This document shows, piece after piece, positions 10,211 to 22,292 of a DNA stretch of 64,000 nucleotides; the first letter of the stretch is position 1; each line of letters begins with the position of its first letter. The stretch comes from Micrasema longulum (Eukaryota > Arthropoda > Insecta > Trichoptera > Brachycentridae): NCBI GenBank assembly GCA_022494885.1, contig JAGVSM010003945.1, forward strand, positions 302,840-366,839. Direction: 5' to 3'. The notes beneath the pieces are model-generated. The model saw only the letters and a list, made by a program, of their open reading frames with translations, made no database searches and had not been told where the DNA came from. The position numbers were made by a program, and so were the translations under genes.

Positions 10211-12320
10211 TAAGAATGTTACTATTATGTAATGTGGGAAATTTTAGATCAAACGTCGGATACTTTTCCCCTCTGCCAAGGATCCTTAGGTTAACAAAAT
10301 CTCACTAAACAGCTCTGTCGATGTGTCCCTACAGCAAAGGCATGTATTCAAGCAAACGGTGTTATCACTCCTGACTTGAGAGGACACACTTGCCATGTCT
10401 GCCTCCCTTTTGTACATTTACAATAGATTCTAATTTTTTTTAGGATTTTTTTACATATATCATTAATGCCTTTATTATTATTAGAGCGTTTCATAAGCCA
10501 GTTGACTGGCTTACTTTTTAAAGACATATTAGATCACTCAAAAAAATATGTTTATGTGTGCCCTATTTTAAGATTAAAAAATTAAAAATATATTCATACG
10601 GAATTGTATCGACGAATATCTTATCTACAAATTTTACGTTTTGTTATGACGTAGGCATGTACCTTTGTTGAATTACGTAATAAAATAAAATAATTTATAA
10701 GAACGTAAACATTTCTTTCAAAGAGAAAAATTGAATGAATAAATTTTAATCTACGAGGCATAATAATAAATTAAGAGGTTAAAACAAAAATATTTAAAAA
10801 AAAACTTATAATAATTCCTATATTGATATATTGAAAGTACAAAGAATGTACCCATAAAATCAATAAAATTTATTGTTTTGAGTAAAAGTAAATTACATTA
10901 TTTAAAGCGACCTGTAAAATATTAATAAAAATAATAAAACGTTTTGTGTTAATAATAAAGTTTCATGTTTATTGCGACATTTTTTTCTATAAAATCCAAA
11001 ATCGTTGCAATGGATATTTTTAACGAAGCGACCATAAAAATAAATTTTACAGTCAAATTACTTTCGGGGAATCGTAACATAGAGATTTTAAAGTTTAATA
11101 TCAGCATCACCCCCAGTAGTAATACAAAGTTAAGGTGAATAGTTGTTGCGTTTTCGTTAAAATGCAGAAAATGTGTTGTTTTACATTACTTCACATGGTA
11201 CATTTTGTACATAAAAAAAAGCAATAATTATTTCAATTTAAACTTGACTATTATTAAGTTTTTTGGTGCAACTGCCCCATAAATCAAGCATTTGACCCAG
11301 AGCCCAATAATTCGATCATTCCACTAATAAACGGAACTGAAGAAAAATGTCGGGATCGGACAAGACATCGTTACATGACAGGCATCATTACTATTGCATA
11401 ATGAGTGATGGACCACACGAATATTCGAGTAACACTTTCTCGCATTTCTTCTGAATAATGTTTAATACCACCCAAGAAAAATGCGAAAGGGCTGCGCCAG
11501 ACAATATAAATGTAACCTTTTCAACGCGCATATTATGTAATGCCACAATGCAGAGCTGATTAAAGATGCACCGATCTATCAATGTTACAAATTACAACAG
11601 AATAAATATATAATACACATCACAAGGCCTTCGCGGCCACGGCTGGCCACGCGGCTGCGTCTGCAGCATATCCTGCCATTGGCAATGGACGTAATCAAGT
11701 AGAAAGTTTCAATGTCAAGGGAAAGAAAATATTCAATGGAAGGCGATCGTGACTTCTTAATTACGAATACCAGATCTGTATAAGTGTTTCCATTTAAATA
11801 ACATAATGCATGCATCTCAGTCACGAAATATTCGTATCCCCATACCGAACATCCGTTTTATACATCCAACAAACGATCGTAATTTAGCAACAAACGCTAA
11901 GAATATTAAAGTGATTATGTAAATATGTTTGATTTACCTTCACATTGCTTCATAATTACTAATTATATTATAGGTAACTGCTTTCGAGATAGACATAACT
12001 GAATATGAACGGTAAATTAATAATACTTCATCTATAAACCGATAAAATTTAAGATATTTAAGTTTATTCCGAGTACAGACTTATTGAATTTAACGAGCAC
12101 GTGGGAGCGTAATAAAATATGTAACGCTTAATATGAGATCTAAATGGCAGTAATATTTAGAGATGTACTTCATATTATTTTATTATCTCGTTATTGAAAT
12201 CGTTTAGGAGAGATCCCTTGTTTACGTCATTGTAAATACATTAATTTAAACATCCAATACATTTTAAAGACTCGAGATGTGAGTTGTGACCTTTTCCCTC
12301 CCTTTGTATTGTGAAATAAT
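10211..12320. other. Non-coding AT-rich stretch, nothing recognised
   Basis: I found no coding frame, TE protein or clear inverted repeat. Open frames on the minus strand at 11391-11582 and 11585-11824 resemble nothing I recognise and lack splice context. Confidence 0.5.
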
Positions 12321-12324
12321 TATT

Positions 12325-13075
12325 TAGTTATTTTATTTATTTATTTTTATTTGGGAAAAAAACAACAGTTTTTACATTTATTGTATAAAAAAAATAAGAA
12401 TACATATGACCGAAAATTGTGAAAACAGTCGATAAAAATTTTCCACAGTGGTGTAAGATATCGATTAAGTACATTATCGGTATCAAAATAAAAGCAATTA
12501 ACAATTGTTAGGCACTTAGAAACATGCAAATAAAATAAAAATACTTATACTTATTTACAGTTATAAAAATAAAGTTAATAGAAACAAGATAAATTTAAAT
12601 TTAAAGAATAAGAAAAGAAAAAAGTTATATAAAAATAATGTAAAAGGTACAAAAATATAATAATGTAAAAGGTACAAAAATATAATAATGAAAATACGAA
12701 TACATACATAATTACTGACATCGTAAAACTAAACGGGTGTACTGTCTATGAGGAATTTTCTATATTTCATATAAGAGAGATGAAAAATGTCTGCGTGACC
12801 GGAGAGAACAGTATTGTAATAATGACATGCTCTAAAGAAAAAGTCGTTTTTCCTTGAGTTAGTCCTAGGTACTGGCAAATTAAATGTAGTACGGAGTCTT
12901 GTTCTGTTAGGTATAAGGTATTCTAAAGAACTTATAAGTAAAGGGCAGTCTACGATGTTGTTTACCAGTTTAAACAGGAATAATTGATATGCACTCACTC
13001 TTCTATACTCCAGAGTTTGAAATGAATTTGGTGTACAGTGAAATTTATATTTTATATTTTTATTATGCACCAGTG
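12325..13075 (-). pseudogene. Jockey/R1-like LINE, C-terminal RT tail plus 3'-UTR
   Basis: The minus-strand reading from 13070 has RRVSAYQLFLFKLVNNIVDC, LRTTFNLPVPRTNSRKND, then a YYN...DIF..S..K motif and a stop at 12729. This is the usual C-terminal end of Jockey-type RT ORFs. The UTR continues to an antisense TTTATTTATTTATTTTTATT border near 12330. A 25-bp unit is duplicated inside the tail at 12637-12686. The element is 5'-truncated. Confidence 0.7.
12637..12690. repeat. 25-bp unit, two tandem copies
   Basis: The unit aatgtaaaaggtacaaaaat + ataat occurs at 12637 and again at 12662, inside the LINE 3'-UTR. Confidence 0.85.
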
Positions 13076-13689
13076 CCTATGGAAACTCTTTTTGAAAATA
13101 GAACTTTTGCAATACTCCGCTATTTTGAAATACAGGTGATGGTTGAAATACGAGTAATTATGAAAATAGATGATGATGAATTTTTTAAAAAGTGAACATT
13201 TTTGTGAATATTGTATCGTAGGTAAAGTTAGACATCGATTACGTTTGAAATTATTGTGGATGCAATGTAGATATCCGCAGTCAATCTAATGTAAACACAG
13301 GAAAGCTTCCTCAACAGCCAGCAGCATAATGTTGTAGGAGTGGGCGATAGGCCAACAATGGGAGGCGTATCTCTCCCGTTTCTGGTCAAACGAGAGCCGA
13401 CATTGGCGCCTTCGGTGAATACACGCTGCATACAGTGCACACACCACGGTTAGCTTTCTATCCATAGAAGGCGCATGGTTACTGGCTACTAATGGGCTAC
13501 AGACTACCGGCAATACTGTGGGATAGCTGCTGATACGACGCAAATTAGATCGTCCAAGTGTAAAGACAAAGCGGTATTGTCTCCACGCATTAATTGAGTC
13601 GGAAGCCAATGCTAATCAGACATATTAATACCGCGCAGCGAGCGATAAGTAGTCAGTTGTACGATACAACGGTGTTCACGATCAGACAC

Positions 13690-14840
13690 GCATTTCGTAG
13701 ACTTGCAGACGGTCTGGGAAGGGTGTTTATTAGGTATGGAAAGACTGAGAAAGCTATTGAAAGGAGGGTGAGCGCCGGGAACGGTGAGTAAAAATGTCAA
13801 CGCTTATCAGTTCATGGTTTACCTCTTCGTTTTAATTCTCAAGGCACTCTCCTAATACCCATCCACAATTCCTCTTTTTTTTCTAACTCATATAGTGTCC
13901 ATGCGGCTCGACTGTGGAATCATCTCCCATCCACCGTCAAAGATGTTACTACATTATCTCTGTTTAAATCACGTCTGAAGAAACATCTCCTTTCTCTTCC
14001 TCAATCTCTCCTCCTTTCCTTTTTCCTTTTTCCTCTTTCCTCTTTTTTCCTTTTTCCCGTTGAGTATTAGTTTTGATTTTAGGTAATTTATAAACAAATA
14101 CATTTATTTCTATTTCTGTATATCTTTAGCTTTTCAATCTTTTTTTTCTATTGAATATGTTCTGTAACTTGAATTATGAAAATACAACTTTTATTTTATT
14201 GGTTGGTTGGAAGAAATTGCCATTTGTCAATAAGCCCGCCAATGTACAAATAACATTATGTACAAAAAGTTAAATAAATAAAATAGTTCACTTAAATCAA
14301 CTTTGGAAAATAAATGCAGGAGGCAACATTAGCAGTTCACAATATCCCTGGTGCCGACCCTTGTGCATGGGAGCGAAGTATGCAATTTAAAAAAACAAGA
14401 ATGAAAGTAGCATGAATGCTGTCGAAATGCGATCTCTCGGGCGAATGTGTGGTAAAACTATGCACAAATGTCCAGATCCGTGTATTATGTGAGGCTGAGC
14501 ATAAGCATTATCGACAAAATTAAGAGAGGAGGGATGCGTGGGTTTGGACATATAGATCGGATGGACAGCGAAAGAACGTCTAAAAGGATTGACGATGCGA
14601 ATGTTGATGGAAGCAGAAAACAAAGAAGATCAAGAAAAGACATGGCATGATTAAATTCAACGAAGATGGACATGTCAAAATTCGGAATAATCAACGTGCG
14701 TGCATGAGACGATGTATGAATGTAGAGGATGTATATGTACGCAAAGACCGAGTGATATGGCGTTTTATCCGCTCTGCCTACACCCCGCGAGGAACCGGCG
14801 TGCCGGTTTGTCTGTTTGTAGAGGATCGGGGCTTGCTACG
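13690..14840 (+). pseudogene. RTE-like LINE 3' part, interrupted by a CR1-like insert
   Basis: The 5' piece at about 13700-13790 reads FIRYGKTEKAIERRVSAGN. After the insert 13795-14285 the frame resumes with TLAVHN, MNAVEMRSLGRMCG, RGFGHIDRMDSERTSKRI, GHVKIRNN, ACMRRCMNVEDVY, VIWRFIRSAY, and a tail with a cctacaccccgcgaggaacc motif. Frameshifts and stops are present. The same C-terminal/3' module appears as solo ends at 20500, 38609 and 56682, and as a longer minus-strand copy at 23915-24400. Confidence 0.75.
13795..14285 (+). mobile_element. CR1/L2-like LINE 3' end nested in the RTE copy
   Basis: The reading LSVHGLPLRF...HAARLWNHLPSTVKDV...LFKSRLKKHLLS is the C-terminus of CR1/L2-type RTs. 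The 3'-UTR has a T/C-rich run, cccgttgagtatta, ttggttggttggaagaaatt and a gtacaaaaagttaaataaat end. The same UTR occurs without coding sequence at 44852-45088, and the end alone near 35177. Confidence 0.75.
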
Positions 14841-14991
14841 ACGCGACTCGATGACTAGACAACTTTTGGTGTATGATATTTTATAATATTATCAGAAAAA
14901 ATGTTTCGCTTGGACGAGGCGAGTTTAATCAAAATTATTAAAGTGCAAATGTTAAACAACGGATGTTTTTAATTGCTCGCTCGGCAGATTA

Positions 14992-15427
14992 AATAAAATA
15001 TAGACGTGTTCGAAGTAGCAATAGCAAAAAGTATGAAAGAAATTGGAGCGAAAATAAAATATAGACGTGTTCGAAGTAGCAATAGCAAAAAGTAGGAAAG
15101 AAATTGGAGCGAAAATAAAATATAGACGTGTTCGAAGTAGCAATAGCAAAAAGTATGAAAGAAATTGGAGCGAAAATAAAATATAGACGTGTTCGAAGTA
15201 GCAATAGCAAAAAGTAGGAATGAAATTGGAGCGAAAATAAAATATAGACGTGTTCGAAGTAGCAATAGCAAAAAGTAGGAAAGAAATTGGAGCGAAAATA
15301 AAATATAGACGTGTTCGAAGTAGCAATAGCAAAAAGTAGGAAAGAAATTGGAGCGAAAATAAAATATAGACGTGTTCGAAGTAGCAATAGTAAAAAGTAG
15401 GAAAGAAATTGGAGCGAAAATAAAATA
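14992..15427. repeat. 61-bp minisatellite, seven near-identical copies
   Basis: The motif tagacgtgttcgaagtagca starts at 15001, 15062, 15123, 15184, 15245, 15306 and 15367, a strict 61-bp period. Copies differ at only a few positions (agtatg versus agtagg; one agtaggaatg; one aatagtaaaa), so homogenisation is recent. 61 is not a multiple of three and the minus strand of the unit has no stop in any frame, so three long overlapping minus-strand frames run through the array (to about 15490). The implied peptides are Phe/Leu/Tyr-rich. I judge it non-coding. Confidence 0.95.
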
Positions 15428-15554
15428 ACACTGATAAACGTTATTAAACACAATATTATTATTAAATCGGGATTCACTTCGTAAGACTTCATTATAAATT
15501 ATTAAGAAAATAATACTTTGTTACGAGTGTTACTGAATTTTATTATTTTATAAA

Positions 15555-15633
15555 AACACTACAACACTTTCGGGAGAGTAGAGTATATCACCCGTTGATA
15601 GGAGGAGTGCTCTCCCGAAACTGTAGTAGTGTT
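15555..15633. repeat. Inverted repeat, 24-bp arms (MITE-like remnant)
   Basis: The left arm 15555-15578 (aacact...tttcgggagag) and the right arm 15610-15633 pair at about 22 of 24 positions, with a 31-nt spacer. It lies between the minisatellite and repeat R1. Confidence 0.8.
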
Positions 15634-15680
15634 CTTGTAAATTAATAAAATTATGTAACACTAATAACAAACTTTTATAA

Positions 15681-15905
15681 AACATTTAAGTTTGTAAGTG
15701 AAAATTCTTGATGGAAGTTCATTGTAATTTATTATATAAATAAAAGACGAGTGATACTTTAATCCACAAATTTGGAATATCCAGTGACCGGTTTCATCGC
15801 TTTCGCGAAATCTTCGAGACTGGTATCTTTATTAAAAAGTTCAATGTATTTATACAAAGCAGAGGTAAGGATAGATAATTCAAAGTTATATGAAAGTAAA
15901 TTAAA
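15681..15905. repeat. Unclassified dispersed repeat R1, copy A
   Basis: It shares with 57866-58230 the order aagtttgt.agtg, cgagtgat.ctt, ccggtttcatcgctt, cgcga..tcttcg, then aatgtatttatacaaa and gataattcaaa. No insertion is present here, so it serves as the empty-site reference for copy B. Confidence 0.75.
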
Positions 15906-16136
15906 TAAAGTTATTTTTATCTTGAAACACTAAAAATAAAATAAAATACCTCAACTCATTAAAATAGCATTATATCAACTCATTAGTTAACCCGAAAAAA
16001 AAATGTTGATAATGATCCTAAGTAAAATCGACAAAATCAATGCCTCGCATTTCTGTTTTCCCTTCTTTGAGTGAACCGATTTTGTTATTTTTTAAGAGAG
16101 TATCAGAAAGATATTTACTGTGGCAGTGTTTAGGAC

Positions 16137-16535
16137 AAAACAGCATTTATCGATATTATTCTTGGCCGATTACCTTTGTTTCCCATTCTTCCTTTAACTC
16201 ACCCTTATTCCTTATAGTACCTACCTGATCATCAAGATAGAAGATTTATAAAAAATAGAACATTTGGATTTGGAACAAAATTAACAAAATTTTGAAACTG
16301 CAACACATTGCATAAGAATTCTTGGAATCGTCGCGCGTCATTGTGAAAGTTGTCATAAATCGTTAAATAATTCATAGAGAGCTTTCATCATTCAGTGCAC
16401 CAATATTGAAGAACATTCTCATCGCATCAAAGGTAGGTCCATTCCCGTGCTCCTTTCCCTGTTTTAAATACTCCAACTTTGTACAAAATTGATTGATATT
16501 CATTTTACATTACTCTGTCCGCTGTTTGTTTACAG
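16137..16535. repeat. Unclassified diverged repeat D1, copy A (399 bp)
   Basis: It aligns along its whole length with 38825-39201. Shared anchors are aacagcatttatcgata, tggccgatta, tacctacct, tggaatcgtcgcgcgtc, gaacatt, aaaggtaggt and a final gttnacag. Both copies contain a donor-like aaag|gtaggt (GT at 16433-16434) and an acceptor-like end about 100 nt later. A 62-codon plus-strand frame ends inside it but only partly matches copy B. Confidence 0.75.
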
Positions 16536-17720
16536 GCGGTACGTTTTGCTTTCTTCAAAAATAGTTGTATACCGTACGTCCGAGAACGGCAGATAAAACT
16601 AGAGGCTTTTAAGGGTTTTTGGATGGTTCTAGTTCTTATAAAAGACAATTTACATATGAAAAACGTTTTTATATTTTGTATAAAATTAATTCATCATCGC
16701 TCTAGTGGCATAATCTAGGGAGAAAAAAGACGAATACGTATGTGCGCATCGAGAACGTGTCGCACCCTTAACCTTGTATGTCAAATTAAATGAATGGATA
16801 AACAAATGTAACGTAACCCACGTTATACGAAGCTGGTAATAGACAGTCGGTGTTTTGGAAAAGGCCTCTGATTGACAGATCAGTGGCCTTATGCTGTAAC
16901 TAATTCGTTTCGTAAATTCATTTGTATCGTATGAGAGGGAACGCGAGCGAAATATGGTTTTGATTACGTTAGAATGAGATGAATATATCGTTGTCCATTT
17001 TTCAAAAAGGCGTGTCTCGTATTTGTTAATTTTTGAGACGACTTTTTAAGAATTTATTTGGAAAATGTTCGCCTTCAAAAATAATCTTACTATATTTTGC
17101 TGGGTATTTTTTATTATTTTAAGACCGTATCATGACCATTTGTTCCATAAATATAACTGAATTTTTGTTAAAATATTCACAACTTGATTTCGACAGCAAA
17201 TGAGATTCACCTTTTTGAAAGATGGACGACAATATGACGAGCGAACGTACTTACGAAACGAAATTGCGACAGAATAAGCCTGCAGCTTCGCATCCAATTA
17301 AAGCAAAGTTCGGCAGAGCGTTATCGCGAAGACAGACGCGAGCGGCAAAAGGGAAAAACCGGATACCTTCGGTTGCGTTAATGTGTTATTTCATTTGACG
17401 GCTCCTGTGATTTATATAATAGAAAAGTTACAATGGAATTTGGAAATAAGAAGGAGAAACCTCATCTAGGATCAAGATCAAAGGGAAGAAATGTAACATA
17501 TTTTCCAGTGTCGTAATGCTTGTACATTAGGATGTGGCATGTGAAGAACTAGTAACTCGCAAGTAGTCTGTTCTCGTTTAATTTCTCTTTGAGCAGTACA
17601 TGAATACAATAAGTTTATTTTTGTTTTGCGCTTATAACGCAAGATGAAAGAGATAACGAATTCTTTATTGTAGGCATATTTTAATAAAAGGTGCACACGT
17701 ATGACATTTCGGACATGTTA
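16536..17720. other. Non-coding stretch, nothing recognised
   Basis: Moderately higher GC in 16720-17400. No coding signature, TE protein or tandem repeat was seen. Confidence 0.5.
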
Positions 17721-17727
17721 AATATAC

Positions 17728-17830
17728 AGGTAACCCTCGTTGATCGAGGAGGATACGTTCTAGACATGGCCGCGATAAACGAAATTTCGCGATCAACAGG
17801 AAATTTTTCACGGAACTTAATCGGATATTT
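17728..17830. mobile_element. Possible Tigger/pogo-like DNA transposon end
   Basis: The sequence aggtaaccctcgttgatcga followed by ggatacgttct, ggccgcgataaacgaaattt and cgcgatcaaca has the self-complementary 'cgttgatcg / cgcgataaacg' style of Tigger/pogo-type termini. The opposite terminus was not found nearby. Confidence 0.4.
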
Positions 17831-20495
17831 TTCGGCTGATTCTGTTTTTTTAAATTGTTTTATTTAAAAACACCAATTGGTTTTTCGTAAAATAAGAAAA
17901 AGACGTAAACATTAAACGTGACAAAAAAAAACTTAAGTGAAAAAGAATAATCGTTAACATTTGCGTTTTCCATGGAGGTTATTGGTAATTAATAAAAATA
18001 CCGAATGCACACTCATCCACGATATATGCATCATGCACGAGTCATCCATGCACACATAAATGAACGTATACATATGCACACACGCATACGCACATTTACA
18101 TGCATATATAAAACATACACAAACACATGAATTACATGCGGTACATATTATAAATCAGTCAAGATGTATGTACAATGTACATTCAACAACTATCCCAAAT
18201 AATTAACTCGATGTCTACACTAACCGATTCCCCAATCATTTTAAGGCAATAAAACGGGGTTAAAATAAGGTTTGAATCGTTTTAAACCGATCAAACCAAC
18301 CCTTGCTTGTTTTAAAAACTTCTCCATTTTGAGATTTAAAGTTCTCACAAAAACTTTGATTTTGTTTTTCTGTTGCACAATTGATCGCACTGTAGACTCG
18401 GGCAATTTGAAACCCTACCTACAACGATTATTTTTAGTTTCTTTTCTGAAATGTAAATTACTGTAGTAATTAAATGGTAGAAAAAATACCCTGATCTACT
18501 CAATTACGAATTATTTCTCAATTAAAATATGCTTGACACTTGACACTCTGAGTAATAATGAGGTACCGCTGTAGAGCCGCCCATACGGACAAAAATCATA
18601 TCAGGATGATCAATCACGAAGTTAGCAACAGTTTACAGCAAAACAATGGGCCGAGGTACTCAGGTCGAGAATCGCGAGCGCAGCGCGGGACTGTCCGTTA
18701 CACGAATGTTGAGCCAAAAACCAAACCAAAAATTTGCAACGCTTTTGTTCTATGCAATATTTAGCACATTATTACTTTGAGGCTTGACAGCTTACAGAAT
18801 GCGTGCTTAGTATTGGAGCGTCCGCTTAGTTACTCGTACATACTAATTTCAATTCTAATTATATAAAAAAAATCATTATGTAGGGGACACATGGTTGAAA
18901 TGATTAAAAATACTATCCTGCCCACTGCCTTATGGACTCGTAAGCAAAATAATATGAGTTTCCGCGCATTTAAATATTGTAAAAATATTTTCCGAGCACT
19001 TAACGCCCTCTAGTGAGTTCAATTGAACGCATTGTTACAATATAAAATGGCCTCTAAATAATAATAAAGACTTCGTATATTTAATATGCGTTATTGTGTA
19101 CTAAACTTCAGAGTGGGCACAGCATGGGGATATGAGATACACATAAAACAAATTACTTAATATTACTTCCGGATAAGAGCTATCATTTATAATGACTATG
19201 ATTAATTGACGAATTCAATACAACTATTTTGTATATTCTTACATAAGTATCCGGTGTGAATTTTATACAATCTCAGCGTACAGAGAAAAATATTTGATAA
19301 GTCAATCATTTTTGATACGCGAGTTAAGAAATTGTACATTTGACGTTTTAAACGTTGTTGTACTAACGTTTTACAGCATTATTCATCATTCCGTATCTTT
19401 TATTAATTTATTTTATTTTCTTGGAGTTGCTTTATTATTTACCTTGCATCTTTTATTCATTATATTGTAAACCTAGGAGTAGGCACTTCAAAACAAATTT
19501 ACAGCAACATACTTTATATGAAATTTACATTCATACGCATAAAGGCGGACCAAAACTTTTAAATCCCGCTGGCTCAAAAAAAATGCGCTTGGCAGTGGTG
19601 CGCCAGATAAGACTCAATTTTAAAAGTCGCCATTTGAGTAATTTTTTGTGAGGTTTTCAATATTATTTAACACGAATTTATATTTTAGCATCAAAACAAT
19701 ACATACAATAAAAAATAGAACAAAGTTGAACTTGCCAAAAAGAGTCTGGCTCTTGTGTTTGGCAAGTTTACAAAATAATATAAAAATAAACAAAAATGCA
19801 TAACAAATAAAAACATATGAACAGTAAAAAATACAACACTAAATAAAAAACTAAATTTAATAAATATACACAGGCACATAGGAGGCCCTCAGTAGCAAAG
19901 ATGGTCAAACGACAAACGAAAATTTACAAAAGGTATAGTAATTATCTATAATTGCCATTATACATTATTATACCACGCAAAATCAATATTCTTTAGGCCA
20001 TACTTTTGGTTTATGAAATCTCATATGACCAAATCCCCTTTAACCGTGTTTGAACAATGACTGTCAAATATGTGTTTTTGTGTTTGGACAAACTAAAATA
20101 GACATTTTACAGGCTGTCAAATGTAGATTATCCGCTGGAAGTTTGCCAGGGATGTCCGCGGCAGATAGGAAATGTCGGTATCTGGTCAACAAAATGGCGG
20201 GCCCCAGATTAATTGCTGTGCCGACGAATTTAAATGTCTAATTTACGCATCCGTTTTCGCGTGAAAAACACAGTCTACTAAACATGTTTCACAGAGTAAT
20301 GTGTCCGAAAAGATGAGGTATTACTCTGCATACCGACACGGTGGCAGATCTGCCTACGACTCAATTAAATTTGAATTTCAGGCCTACGAGATAAGTTAAA
20401 ATGTTCCACAATGTGCCCTAGACAAATAAAAGTAGTCACTAAACTCAATTTTATACAAAGCGGTAAAATGGTATTATGAAATAGAAAAAAGCGTT
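17831..20495. other. Non-coding stretch with a CA/TG-rich patch
   Basis: 18000-18135 is rich in alternating CACACATAC-type sequence. 18560-18760 and 19540-19650 are somewhat more GC-rich but carry no recognisable coding frame. Antisense T/A-rich LINE-tail-like sequence lies at 19690-19880. Confidence 0.45.
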
Positions 20496-20499
20496 TTTT

Positions 20500-20692
20500 T
20501 TGGCTAAAATATTTATAGTGCGAATGTTGATGAAGACCAAAATAGGTATGGCATGACCAAATCCAACAAATACTTGAAGATGGCCATGTCAAAAGTAGGA
20601 ATAATCGGTGAGCGATATATCAATGTAGCGTTCTATTCTCTTTGCCTACCTTTACGGGGAAACGGCGTGATGGTTTGTTTGTTTTGTTTTGT
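20500..20692 (+). mobile_element. Solo 3' end of the RTE-like LINE
   Basis: It has gtgcgaatgttgatgaagac, acttgaagatggccatgtca, aagtaggaataatcgg, a deletion, then gttctattctctttgcctac and ctttacggggaaacggcgtg with a TTTG tail. The order matches 14600-14840 and 56682-56846. Confidence 0.75.
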
Positions 20693-21895
20693 AAAAAAGC
20701 GTTTAGGTTGACAAGAAAATATTAAGATTTAAATTTAACGTTAAGGCATATCATGTGTTGAATAATTTATGCTTAAATGACATATGTGTACAGTGTTATT
20801 ATTAAAGCACACATAAAAATATTTACATATGTGTCCTCTATTTCAAGAAAAAAAAAAATAATCAAAAAAATAGATACTGATCTGAATACTTTTCATATTA
20901 AACAATGTGATTAAAAAATGTTTGTACCTTAGAGGATAAAACATGGGGGTCCACTTTTCGCCATTTTGAAGTCACAATGCAGAAATTATCGCAAAAGGCT
21001 ATTTTATACCTAAATAAAATATCGATGTCCACTTTCGTCATATAAATGCTTTTTTAAGTTGAATTAAAAATTCAGTCCAAGTCCACGTTATTTTAATGCA
21101 AAAAACATCAGTAATCTCAGATAAGCTATTTTTATAGGTAGGTACTTCTATTATCAAAATAATCATTATTTTACAAAGAAAATTCTTTGAAGATTAAAAT
21201 GATCATATTTAGTTCAAAAGTTATGATGTTTTGGAAATTATTGTCATAAAATCTTGTTTCCTGAGCATTTCGTTCCAATGTGACTCCCGTGGTTATCCTT
21301 TAACGTACAGATATTAATTTATTTGATATCGCGTAAAACGTATTTTTACCGAGCATTTTGCTACATATCAGAAAGCAGAATTTTGGTATGAAATAACAAT
21401 TTAAACGATATTTTAATTTCTAACTACTCCCGTTCGGGTTAAGATTTTTTCCTTAAGTATGGCCCAAAAATCTAGATCGGTTACTGCACTAGCAGAATTA
21501 TTAATGAATATTATTATCATTACGACACGAAGATGTATGATTTAAACTATTTATGAGCATTTGTCAGCAATTCCAGGAAAACGGCGTGTTCTTTTCCTGT
21601 TTTTATAATCTACAAAACGCATTAGTCGTTCTGATAATTTAATTGCATATTAATTTTGAATTCGTGGGGAAAACCGGATTGAATTTAAAAGATCTATACA
21701 TAGTTATGTACTATTATAAACGCACATGAGTGAATTATGTTAAATATTTCATGTAAAAGACAGGTTCACGACAGAGTGAGTTAAGGAGAAGGATAGAGCC
21801 GTAAAAAAAACCCCACCTTAGACAAATTTAATCATGAAAATGTGCGGCTATCAAATTTATGCATACATTATTTTGTACATAAATAAATGGATACA
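20693..21895. other. Non-coding AT-rich stretch, nothing recognised
   Basis: No coding frame longer than chance, no repeat shared with the rest of the window. Confidence 0.45.
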
Positions 21896-21899
21896 ACTA

Positions 21900-22006
21900 G
21901 GGGCTTACTTATAAACCCGGTATAAAGTTATGCCTAAGTGTAGTGATAGAAAATTCTACTGCTATGGCTAGTCATAACTTAATACCAGGTTTTATAAGTA
22001 AGGGCC
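21900..22006. mobile_element. Short TIR element (MITE), copy 1 of an abutting pair
   Basis: It starts gggcttacttataaaccc, ggtataaagttatgcc and ends in the inverted form (cataacttaataccaggttt, tataagtaagggcc). Length is about 106 bp and it is non-coding. Confidence 0.85.
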
Positions 22007-22163
22007 TTACTCATAAACTTGGTATAAAGTTACACCTAGGCATAGTGTAGAATACGGATGGAATACCATCTTTATTGTAGTGGTAAAAAAAGAATTATAT
22101 TCCCATCTTTATTCTACCACTATGCATAGGCGTAACTTTATGCCAGGTTTATAAGTAAGGCCC
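22002..22163. mobile_element. Short TIR element (MITE), copy 2 sharing GGGCC with copy 1
   Basis: It starts gggccttactcataaacttg and ends aggtttataagtaaggccc with the same TIR as its neighbour. Inside, an inner inverted repeat pairs ctaggcatag with ctatgcatag. About 162 bp. The first five bases are also the last five of copy 1. Confidence 0.85.
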
Positions 22164-22292
22164 ATAGTTTAATTTTTTTTAAATAAGTACAACAACTGTG
22201 TAGCAAAAAAAAACAGATTACTTTGGTTTAGGATTTCTCTTTGGAAAGCAATTTCCAAATGAGGAATTTCGGTGATTTTCATATTTTTTAAT

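Noticed and set aside
13286..13609. 107-codon minus-strand frame in a GC-richer patch.
   Set aside because: It lies directly upstream of, and antisense to, the RTE LINE reading at 13690-13790 and is likely decayed LINE body.
14952..15492. Three overlapping 159-167-codon minus-strand frames with 61-residue repeats, tempting as membrane proteins.
   Set aside because: They are by-products of a stop-free 61-bp tandem unit. All three frames are equally open and no start context or splice support is present.
20050..20241. 63-codon frame in a relatively GC-balanced patch, considered as a hidden exon.
   Set aside because: No plausible splice borders in a consistent phase and no resemblance to the RhoGEF N-terminus.
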